From: an uncultured Ruminococcus sp.
GTDB taxonomy: Bacteria > Bacillota > Clostridia > Oscillospirales > Acutalibacteraceae
Assembly: GCA_902766585.1 (NCBI GenBank)
Contig: CACXDV010000231.1
Location: forward strand, 1-5,073
Length of the DNA stretch: 5,073 nt
Direction: 5' to 3'
Shown: positions 1 through 4,293 of the stretch, in pieces
Layout of the letters: each line of letters starts with the position of its first letter
Numbering within the stretch: the stretch's first letter is position 1
Notes under the pieces: generated by a model
What the model was told of the DNA's origin: nothing
The model's input: the letters and a program-made list of their open reading frames with translations, nothing else
Database searches by the model: none
Translations under genes and position numbers: made by a program

Positions 1-1
1 A

Positions 2-658
2 GCGCTCGGCTTCCGCGCAAAGGTAGAAGGCTGGGATATAATCGGAAAAACAGGTACGACCGACAGCTCATGCGATAACTGGTTCGTCGGCTCCTCACCG
101 TATGCAGTAGCGGCAGCATGGGCAGGACATGAGACCTTAAAGCCCATACCCGTTGAAGAACAGAGTCAGGTCCATATACTCTGGCGTGACATTATGGCAG
201 AGTACCTGAAAAATAAGCCAAAGAAAGAATATAATCTCGGCGGAGATGTAGTTCAGAAGAATTACTTCCTCGATGACGGCAAGATCACGGAATATACTGT
301 TTCGGGCAAAACTGCCGTAGGCTATTATACCACTGATAATATGCCGCCGTTTTCCACCTATAATCCCAATAAGCCAAAGCCCGAAAGCAAAAACGAGGAC
401 AGTGATGATTCAGAGGATGAATCCTCAGAAAATGAGAATCCGGATGAAAACTCGGAAGATGAATCCTCAGACGACGGCGGACAGGATGAACCTGAGCCTG
501 AGCCGGAACCCGAGCCCGAACCGGAACCCGAGCCTGAGCCTGAGCCTGAACCGGAGCCGGAACCCGAACCGAAGCCTGAGCCCGAACCGGAGCCTGAGCC
601 TGAACCGGAACCCGAACCCGAACCCGAACCGGAGCCTGAAAACTCGGGAACCGACTGA
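2..658 (+). CDS. Penicillin-binding protein, C-terminal part (transpeptidase domain end plus acidic Glu-Pro tail); 5' partial
   Basis: The reading frame is open from base 2 and gives the last 218 residues of a larger protein. Residues 16-19 are KTGT, the third active-site motif of penicillin-binding transpeptidases. It is followed by a D-x-WFVG-x-x-P stretch and AAAWAGHE (residues 25-44), matching the final strands of the transpeptidase fold of class A enzymes. Such enzymes cross-link peptidoglycan outside the membrane. The SxxK and SxN motifs and any glycosyltransferase domain would lie upstream of the window. The domain ends near residue 75. A short linker (about 75-125) leads to an acidic Ser/Asp/Glu segment (about 126-162), then a Glu-Pro repeat (163-213) and the end NSGTD. 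The tail should be extracellular, extended and strongly negative. The ATG at 194 is an internal Met, not a start. Assignment to class A rather than class B rests on the look of the C-terminal motifs and is less certain than the transpeptidase call. Confidence 0.9.
   Translation, partial: ALGFRAKVEGWDIIGKTGTTDSSCDNWFVGSSPYAVAAAWAGHETLKPIPVEEQSQVHILWRDIMAEYLKNKPKKEYNLGGDVVQKNYFLDDGKITEYTVSGKTAVGYYTTDNMPPFSTYNPNKPKPESKNEDSDDSEDESSENENPDENSEDESSDDGGQDEPEPEPEPEPEPEPEPEPEPEPEPEPEPKPEPEPEPEPEPEPEPEPEPEPENSGTD
416..471 (+). repeat. 14-bp direct repeat in the acidic linker of the penicillin-binding protein
   Basis: GATGAATCCTCAGA occurs at 416-429 and again at 458-471, exactly 42 bases (14 codons) apart and in the same frame, encoding D-E-S-S both times. 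It looks like the remnant of a duplicated acidic unit just before the Glu-Pro repeat, so the whole tail may have grown by repeated duplication. Confidence 0.7.
488..640 (+). repeat. Hexanucleotide (GARCCN) repeat encoding a Glu-Pro tail
   Basis: Fifty-one codons alternate Glu and Pro without a break, except for one Lys (codon at 572-574) in place of a Glu. Third positions vary freely (GAA/GAG; CCT/CCG/CCC), so the DNA is an imperfect 6-bp repeat while the protein repeat is nearly perfect. Longer sub-blocks recur, such as several GAGCCTGAGCC runs, which suggests growth by slippage or unequal exchange. Glu-Pro runs form stiff, extended, charged spacers; here it would stand off the enzyme's outer face or thread the cell wall (inference). 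Confidence 0.95.
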
Positions 659-691
659 TCACGGATAATAAAGCTATTTTCATAAAAATTA

Positions 692-697
692 AAGGAG
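692..697 (+). promoter_or_regulatory. Ribosome binding site of hom
   Basis: AAGGAG ends 9 bases before the ATG at 707. It fixes the hom start, and the protein begins directly with the Rossmann strand. The 48-base gap after the preceding gene shows no terminator hairpin and no convincing promoter, so hom could be transcribed from upstream. Confidence 0.9.
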
Positions 698-706
698 AAA
701 TAAATT

Positions 707-1951
707 ATGGTACAAGTTGCAGTTATGGGACATGGAGTAGTTGGCTCCGGTGTTGTGGAGGTTCTTGAGAATCACCGTGACAGCATAGCCAAACGCGCAA
801 AGGAAGAGATCAATATCAAATACATTCTTGATATCAGAGATTTTCCGGACAGTCCTTATGCAGATAAATTCACAAAGAGCTTTGATGACATACTCAATGA
901 TGAAGATGTAAGAGTAGTTGCAGAAGTAATGGGCGGCGTAAATCCTGCCTTTGACTTCACCAAAAAGCTTCTTTTAGCTGGCAAAAGCGTCGTAACATCC
1001 AATAAGGAGCTTGTTGCAACCAAAGGTGCCGAGCTTCTTCAGATAGCAAGGGACAATAATGTAAACTACCTCTTTGAAGCAAGCGTTGGCGGCGGTATAC
1101 CGATAATCCGCCCGATGAGCCAGTGTCTTGCAGCCAATGATGTTGTAGAGGTGGCGGGTATTCTTAACGGTACTACAAACTTCATTCTTACAAAAATGAT
1201 AAAGGAGCAGATGTCCTTTGAGGACGCTCTTAAAATGGCACAGCAGCTCGGCTATGCAGAAAGAAATCCCGAAGCTGATGTTGAAGGACATGATGCCTGC
1301 CGCAAGATAGCAATTCTCGCTTCTCTCGCCTATGGAAAGCATATTTATCCTCAGCTCGTTCATACACAGGGTATCAGCGAAATAAAGCTTGAGGACGTTG
1401 CTTATGCTTCCGCATGGGGCGGAGTGATAAAGCTTATCGGTCAGGTAAAGGCTCTTGAAGACGGTACTCTTGATATATGCGTTGAGCCTATGTTTATCGA
1501 AAGCTCAAGCCAGCTTGCAGGAGTGGACGATGTATTCAACGGTATCCTTGTAAGAGGAGATGCGACAGGCGATGTCGTATTCTACGGCAAGGGCGCGGGC
1601 AAGCTCCCCACCGCAAGTGCAGTAGTTGCCGATATCATAGACTGCGTTAAGCATCTCAAGGCAAGAAAATATCTCTTCTGGGCAGACGGAGACGCTTCTC
1701 TTGTCAAACCCTATGAGCAGACCTCCTATGCTGCATATTTCCGCATTGAAACACAGGATAAGGCAGCAGCAGAGGAAACAGTTTCAAAGCTGTTCCCCGG
1801 CTCAAAGCTTATTGCCCGTTCAGATGCGCCCGAAAACGAGCTTGCCTTCACCACAGAGGTGATGACCGTTGCAGATCAGCTTGCAAAGGCTGAGGAGCTT
1901 AAAGCAGCGGGTGCTGTAATCAAGTCAAAAATCCGTATTTCGGATTTATGA
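707..1951 (+). CDS. hom: Homoserine dehydrogenase
   Basis: The 414-residue protein reduces aspartate 4-semialdehyde to homoserine with NAD(P)H, in the cytoplasm, at the branch leading to threonine and methionine. The N-terminal Rossmann domain carries GHGVVGSG (residues 8-15). SNKE (98-101), EASVGGGIPII (124-134) and NGTTN (154-158) are family hallmarks. The signature DVEGHDACRK (191-200) supplies the predicted catalytic Asp196 and Lys200, by analogy with Asp219 and Lys223 of the yeast enzyme. The C-terminal part from about residue 341 (YAAYFRIE) looks like an ACT domain, but the usual Pro-Gly after the first strand is Ala-Ala (353-354), so the effector site may be altered. Length fits the monofunctional bacterial enzyme with an ACT tail. 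The gene sits 35 bases before lysC, which makes the upstream pathway intermediate, and the two are probably co-transcribed. No thrB or thrC is present in the window. Confidence 0.96.
   Translation: MVQVAVMGHGVVGSGVVEVLENHRDSIAKRAKEEINIKYILDIRDFPDSPYADKFTKSFDDILNDEDVRVVAEVMGGVNPAFDFTKKLLLAGKSVVTSNKELVATKGAELLQIARDNNVNYLFEASVGGGIPIIRPMSQCLAANDVVEVAGILNGTTNFILTKMIKEQMSFEDALKMAQQLGYAERNPEADVEGHDACRKIAILASLAYGKHIYPQLVHTQGISEIKLEDVAYASAWGGVIKLIGQVKALEDGTLDICVEPMFIESSSQLAGVDDVFNGILVRGDATGDVVFYGKGAGKLPTASAVVADIIDCVKHLKARKYLFWADGDASLVKPYEQTSYAAYFRIETQDKAAAEETVSKLFPGSKLIARSDAPENELAFTTEVMTVADQLAKAEELKAAGAVIKSKIRISDL
1929..1947 (+). other. Small inverted repeat overlapping the end of hom
   Basis: AAATCCG (1929-1935) and CGGATTT (1941-1947) are perfect complements around a TATTT loop, and end just before the hom stop codon (1949-1951). 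No T-run follows, so this is not an intrinsic terminator. It could affect ribosome release, mRNA stability or coupling to lysC, or be chance in AT-rich sequence. Confidence 0.45.
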
Positions 1952-1972
1952 TATACCAAAGAAAAAAGATTT

Positions 1973-1978
1973 GGGGGA
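1973..1978 (+). promoter_or_regulatory. Ribosome binding site of lysC (start-deciding)
   Basis: GGGGGA lies 8 bases before the ATG at 1987. GGGGG can pair with the CCUCC of 16S rRNA using one G-U wobble. The alternative in-frame ATG at 1948, overlapping the hom stop, has no purine-rich site before it and would add 13 basic residues ahead of the canonical aspartokinase N-terminus. Confidence 0.75.
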
Positions 1979-1986
1979 AAAAGAAT

Positions 1987-3198
1987 ATGAGTTTAATCGT
2001 TCAGAAATTCGGCGGAAGCTCTGTGGCAAATGCCGAAAGAGTCTTTAATGTAGCAAGGATCGTTACCGATACCTACAAAAAAGGCAACAAGGTCGTTGTT
2101 GTAGTTTCTGCTCAGGGCGACACCACAGACGATCTTATCGAGAAAGCTAACGAGATCAATCCCAATGCTTCAAAAAGAGAAAAGGATATGCTGCTTGCCG
2201 CAGGCGAACAGATCTCCATTTCACTTCTTGCAATGACTATTGAAAAGCTTGGTTATCCCGTTGTATCCCTTCTCGGCTGGCAGGCAGGCTTCCAGACCTC
2301 ATCCGCTTACACTTCCGCAAGAATCAAGCGCGTAAGAACGGACAGGATTATTAAGGAGCTTGATAAGAACAATATCGTTGTTGTTGCGGGCTTCCAGGGC
2401 ATTAACCGTTATGATGATGTCACCACTCTCGGCAGAGGCGGCAGCGATACAAGCGCAGTTGCAATTGCGGCAGCTATGCACGCTGATCTCTGTCAGATCT
2501 TCACTGATGTTGAGGGCGTATATACAGCCGATCCCCGCAAGATTCCCAACGCAAAGAAGCTTGACGCTATCTCCTATGATGAAATGCTTGAGCTTGCTAC
2601 TCTCGGCGCTCAGGTGCTTAATAACAGAAGCGTTGAAATGGCTAAAAAATATAACATTGAGCTTGAGGTTCTTTCAAGCTTTACAAATAAACCCGGTACA
2701 ATTGTTAAGGAGGCAGGAAAAATGGAAAAAATGTTGATAAGCGGTGTTGCAAAGGATACAGAGGTAGCCAGAGTTTCAGTAATCGGTGTTCCCGATGAGC
2801 CCGGTCTTGCATTCAAGATGTTCTCAAGACTTGCTTCAAAGAATATAAATGTTGATATCATTCTCCAGTCTATCGGACGTGACGGCACAAAGGATATCGC
2901 CTTCACCGTTGCAAAGAGCAATGCTAAAGAGGCTGCTGAGGTAATGGAGGATTATGTTGCCAATGTCGGCGGCAAGAGCGTAAGCGTTGACGAAAAGGTA
3001 GCTAAAATTTCTATCGTAGGCGCAGGCATGGAAAGCCATTCCGGCGTTGCTACAAAGATGTTTGAGGCTCTTTATGATGCTCATATCAACATCCGCATGA
3101 TCTCTACAAGCGAAATCAAGATCTCCGTTCTTATCGACGAGGATAATGCAGATGCCGCTGTTAAGGCTATCCACTCAAAATTCTTTGACGAGGACTGA
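1987..3198 (+). CDS. lysC: Aspartate kinase (alpha subunit), with two C-terminal ACT domains
   Basis: The 403-residue protein phosphorylates aspartate with ATP, the first step to lysine, diaminopimelate, threonine and methionine. It opens with the aspartokinase signature KFGGSSV (residues 7-13). TTLGRGGSDTSA (146-157) and TDVEGVYTADPR (173-184) are the conserved amino-acid-kinase motifs for substrate and nucleotide binding. Kinase domain about 1-240; ACT 1 about 262-335 (VPDEPGLAFKMF); ACT 2 about 338-400, with the STSEIKISVLI motif (373-383). This is the short class typified by Bacillus LysC and Corynebacterium Ask, which are feedback-inhibited by lysine, or by lysine and threonine together; which applies here cannot be read from the sequence. 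The start at 1987 gives the usual MxLIVQKFGG end. It follows hom by 35 bases and is closed by a terminator at 3220-3262. An in-frame internal start at 2722 probably makes a separate beta subunit. Confidence 0.96.
   Translation: MSLIVQKFGGSSVANAERVFNVARIVTDTYKKGNKVVVVVSAQGDTTDDLIEKANEINPNASKREKDMLLAAGEQISISLLAMTIEKLGYPVVSLLGWQAGFQTSSAYTSARIKRVRTDRIIKELDKNNIVVVAGFQGINRYDDVTTLGRGGSDTSAVAIAAAMHADLCQIFTDVEGVYTADPRKIPNAKKLDAISYDEMLELATLGAQVLNNRSVEMAKKYNIELEVLSSFTNKPGTIVKEAGKMEKMLISGVAKDTEVARVSVIGVPDEPGLAFKMFSRLASKNINVDIILQSIGRDGTKDIAFTVAKSNAKEAAEVMEDYVANVGGKSVSVDEKVAKISIVGAGMESHSGVATKMFEALYDAHINIRMISTSEIKISVLIDEDNADAAVKAIHSKFFDED
2707..2713 (+). promoter_or_regulatory. Internal ribosome binding site within lysC
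   Basis: AAGGAGG lies 8 bases before an in-frame ATG at 2722. This is a fuller match to the 16S anti-Shine-Dalgarno sequence than the site in front of lysC itself. It falls exactly in the linker between the kinase and ACT domains. Confidence 0.8.
2722..3198 (+). CDS. lysC: Aspartate kinase beta subunit from internal in-frame start (ACT domains only)
   Basis: Starting at Met246 of LysC, this nested frame gives a 158-residue protein made only of the two ACT domains, ending at the same stop. Bacillus subtilis aspartokinase II and Corynebacterium glutamicum aspartokinase are alpha2beta2 enzymes whose beta subunit is made from just such an internal start, in Bacillus at about the same residue number. 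The strong AAGGAGG at 2707-2713, the domain boundary and the match to known relatives support real use here. The subunit would bind lysine and/or threonine at the interface with the alpha ACT domains. That it is translated in this organism is inference; the site itself is seen in the sequence. Confidence 0.78.
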   Translation: MEKMLISGVAKDTEVARVSVIGVPDEPGLAFKMFSRLASKNINVDIILQSIGRDGTKDIAFTVAKSNAKEAAEVMEDYVANVGGKSVSVDEKVAKISIVGAGMESHSGVATKMFEALYDAHINIRMISTSEIKISVLIDEDNADAAVKAIHSKFFDED

Positions 3199-3219
3199 TA
3201 AATTCTTTTCGGAACAAAA

Positions 3220-3262
3220 GCTGCCGTATCATTTCATTATGCTGCGGCAGCCTTTTTATTTT
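3220..3262 (+). terminator. Intrinsic terminator of the hom-lysC unit
   Basis: GCTGCCG (3220-3226) pairs with CGGCAGC (3245-3251), extendable inward by a G-U and an A-T pair, with a 14-base loop. It is followed by TTTTTATTTT (3253-3262). It begins 21 bases after the lysC stop. AAAA at 3216-3219 could pair with the T-run across a bulged C. Confidence 0.92.
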
Positions 3263-3263
3263 G

Positions 3264-3281
3264 CCTTAAAAATTTTTAAGG
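3264..3281. repeat. 18-bp perfect AT-rich palindrome
   Basis: CCTTAAAAA (3264-3272) is directly followed by its complement TTTTTAAGG (3273-3281), then by TTTATTTTATTTTT. It starts one base after the lysC terminator. It could be a weak backup terminator or a protein-binding dyad; with no spacer, an RNA hairpin would have to open its central A-U pairs. Confidence 0.6.
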
Positions 3282-3308
3282 TTTATTTTATTTTTGCTTT
3301 AGCTGTCA

Positions 3309-3340
3309 TTCACAGGATATTAATAATATAAAAATATAAT
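3309..3340 (+). promoter_or_regulatory. Weak candidate promoter for the 3347-3443 transcript
   Basis: TATAAT (3335-3340) is a perfect -10 hexamer. The only good -35 match, TTCACA (3309-3314), lies 20 bp upstream, longer than the usual 16-18 bp. The surrounding DNA is so AT-rich that a chance TATAAT is easy to find. Confidence 0.3.
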
Positions 3341-3346
3341 ATCAAC

Positions 3347-3443
3347 AAAAGGAAAGGGAAGTTTATATAGTTTCCCTGCACTTCTGATAAGCATAGGCGC
3401 TTTTTTAACCCCATCAAAGCTTATGCTTATCAGATTTTTTTTT
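3347..3443 (+). ncRNA. Candidate small RNA of about 100 nt
   Basis: Between the lysC terminator and the next promoter lie two consecutive hairpins and a strong terminator without any coding gene. The first hairpin pairs 3355-3363 with 3369-3377 (AGGGAAGTT with AGTTTCCCT, two G-U pairs, loop TATAT). The second is the 16-bp terminator stem 3383-3434 with a 20-base loop containing TTTTTTAACCCC. A terminator this strong, about 180 bases after one that already ends lysC, suggests a transcript of its own. I recognise no known RNA family. The 5' end is a guess from a weak promoter. Alternatively this is only a fail-safe terminator shielding the next promoter. Confidence 0.35.
3383..3443 (+). terminator. 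Very strong intrinsic terminator with long stem
   Basis: TCTGATAAGCATAGGC (3383-3398) pairs with GCTTATGCTTATCAGA (3419-3434): 16 bp with a single G-U pair and a 20-base loop. Nine T's follow (3435-3443). The T-run is only on the + strand side, so it acts on rightward transcription. It precedes the promoter at 3470 and so is not an attenuator of that transcript. Confidence 0.85.
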
Positions 3444-3498
3444 ATTTATTAAAAATTTATAATTTATTATTGAAATCCGTCTGTAATAATAGTATAAT
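3434..3498 (+). promoter_or_regulatory. Strong sigma-A promoter with A/T-rich upstream region, for the NifU-like/GGGtGRT operon
   Basis: TTGAAA (3470-3475) and TATAAT (3493-3498) are separated by exactly 17 bp: five of six and six of six matches to the vegetative consensus. Every base from 3434 to 3471 is A or T (38 in a row), which could act as an UP element for the polymerase alpha subunits. Transcription should start near 3504-3506, giving a leader of about 92 bases. Confidence 0.88.
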
Positions 3499-3502
3499 TG
3501 TA

Positions 3503-3524
3503 TTGTCGGAATGGACAACATTCC
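3503..3524 (+). promoter_or_regulatory. Two interlocked inverted repeats at the transcription start (possible operator or 5' RNA switch)
   Basis: Four abutting blocks occur: TTGTC (3503-3507), GGAATG (3508-3513), GACAA (3514-3518) and CATTCC (3519-3524). Block 1 complements block 3 and block 2 complements block 4, so each dyad's spacer is an arm of the other. As DNA, it places a repressor-type dyad across +1. As RNA, the two hairpins exclude each other, since a full pseudoknot would have no loop bases. The regulator is unknown. Confidence 0.5.
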
Positions 3525-3525
3525 A

Positions 3526-3578
3526 TGAAAATTCAATATTTTCAAAGCAACCAAAATCCGCCTTGCAACAGGACGGAT
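3526..3578 (+). promoter_or_regulatory. Structured 5' leader: two hairpins before the NifU-like gene
   Basis: TGAAAAT (3526-3532) pairs with ATTTTCA (3538-3544), loop TCAAT. Further on, ATCCGCCT (3556-3563) pairs with AGG plus CGGAT (3570-3578) with one bulged A (3573) and loop TGCAAC. The second hairpin ends 5 bases before the AAAGGAG site, leaving it free. There is no T-run, so any control would act on stability or translation. No known riboswitch fold is recognised. Confidence 0.4.
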
Positions 3579-3583
3579 AAACG

Positions 3584-3590
3584 AAAGGAG
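3584..3590 (+). promoter_or_regulatory. Ribosome binding site of the NifU-like gene (start-deciding)
   Basis: AAAGGAG ends 6 bases before the ATG at 3597. The frame is open further upstream, to a TTG at 3498, but that would start within the -10 box, before the expected transcript begins. The start at 3597 is therefore chosen. Confidence 0.92.
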
Positions 3591-3596
3591 ATCGCA

Positions 3597-4289
3597 ATGA
3601 TTTACACAAAAGAAGTAGAACTTATGTGCCCCGTAGCAAAGGGCGCAAAGCATGAGCCGGCTCCTATTCCCGAAGAGGGAAAATGGGTAAATGCCAAGCA
3701 GATCGGAGATATCTCAGGCTTTACACACGGTATTGGCTGGTGTGCTCCTCAGCAGGGTGCCTGCAAGCTGTCACTCAATGTTAAGAACGGCGTTATCGAA
3801 GAGGCTCTTGTTGAGACTATCGGATGCTCAGGTATGACTCATTCTGCAGCTATGGCTGCTGAGATCCTCCAGGGCAAGACTATCCTTGAGGCTCTTAATA
3901 CAGACCTTGTCTGTGATGCTATCAACACCGCTATGCGTGAGCTTTTCCTCCAGATCGTATACGGCAGAAGCCAGAGTGCTTTCTCTGATGACGGTCTTGC
4001 TGTAGGCGCTGGTCTTGAGGATCTCGGTAAGGGACTCAGATCTCAGGTAGGTACAATGTATGCTACCAAGGCTAAGGGCGTTCGTTATCTTGAAATGGCT
4101 GAGGGCTATGTAACAGGTATCGCTCTCGACGAAAATGACGAGGTTATCGGCTATCAGTTCGTAAGTCTCGGCAAAATGACCGATTTCATCAAGAACGGCG
4201 ACTCACCCAACGAGGCTTGGGAAAAGGCTAAAGGTCAGTACGGACGTGTAGCTGACGCTGCTAAGATCATCGACCCGAGAAAGGAGTAA
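3597..4289 (+). CDS. NifU/IscU-like iron-sulfur cluster scaffold protein
   Basis: The 230-residue protein has a NifU N-terminal-type core, the fold on which Fe-S clusters are built before transfer. The clearest match is KLSLNVKNGVIEEALVETIGC (57-77) followed by SGMTHSAAMAAEILQGKTILEAL (78-100), which parallels IscU's KLQIKV...TFGCGSAIASSSMATE...GKSLDEA. Cysteines are at 11, 49, 56, 77 and 106; Cys77 matches the second IscU ligand. The other two do not align simply: the position of the first falls near Gln52, between Cys49 and Cys56, and the late K-x-H-C-S motif is missing. An N-terminal stretch of about 45 residues with C-P-V-A-K-G (11-16) and a long C-terminal region (about 120-230) go beyond plain IscU. 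Isolated from any iscS/suf genes in the window, it sits 4 bases before a GGGtGRT gene. Partner specificity, and whether it carries Fe-S or another thiol-bound metal site, are unknown. Confidence 0.85.
   Translation: MIYTKEVELMCPVAKGAKHEPAPIPEEGKWVNAKQIGDISGFTHGIGWCAPQQGACKLSLNVKNGVIEEALVETIGCSGMTHSAAMAAEILQGKTILEALNTDLVCDAINTAMRELFLQIVYGRSQSAFSDDGLAVGAGLEDLGKGLRSQVGTMYATKAKGVRYLEMAEGYVTGIALDENDEVIGYQFVSLGKMTDFIKNGDSPNEAWEKAKGQYGRVADAAKIIDPRKE
4281..4286 (+). promoter_or_regulatory. Ribosome binding site of the GGGtGRT gene, inside the upstream gene
   Basis: AAGGAG forms the last two sense codons (Lys-Glu) of the NifU-like gene and lies 7 bases before the ATG at 4294. Only four bases separate the stop and start codons, so the two genes should be translationally coupled and made in linked amounts. 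Confidence 0.92.
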
Positions 4290-4293
4290 TAAC

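Noticed and set aside
488..640. CRISPR-like or minisatellite array
   Set aside because: There are no spacers; the period is 6 bp and it is fully in frame within a coding region.
194..658. ATG at 194 as the start of a separate small acidic protein
   Set aside because: The frame is open back to base 2 and encodes the KTGT transpeptidase motif, and no ribosome binding site precedes 194. It is an internal Met.
285..683. Long minus-strand frame rich in Arg-Val and Gln-Ala opposite the Glu-Pro repeat
   Set aside because: Its composition is simply the complement of the GARCCN repeat, with no ribosome binding site and no recognisable fold. Likewise the + strand frame 402-668.
1948..1986. lysC start at the ATG overlapping the hom stop
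   Set aside because: No purine-rich site lies before it, and it would add a 13-residue basic extension unlike aspartokinases. The ATG at 1987 has a site and gives the canonical N-terminus.
1952..1986. Lysine riboswitch in front of lysC
   Set aside because: The gap is only 35 bases, too short for the lysine riboswitch, and contains no terminator.
2299..2921. Minus-strand and shifted frames inside lysC
   Set aside because: They are shadows of the strongly supported aspartokinase frame and lack ribosome binding sites or family features.
3310..3414. Minus-strand frame of 34 residues across the intergenic hairpins
   Set aside because: There is no ribosome binding site, it lies over terminator and promoter-like sequence, and it resembles no protein I know.
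3485..3499. Fur/PerR-like 7-1-7 dyad (AATAATA-G-TATAATT) over the -10 box
   Set aside because: It is symmetrical at six of seven positions, but it consists almost only of A and T, includes the -10 hexamer and does not match the known Fur or PerR half-sites.
3498..3596. N-terminal extension of the NifU-like protein from the TTG at 3498
   Set aside because: It overlaps the -10 box and would lie before the transcript start. The ATG at 3597 has a strong, well-spaced ribosome binding site.
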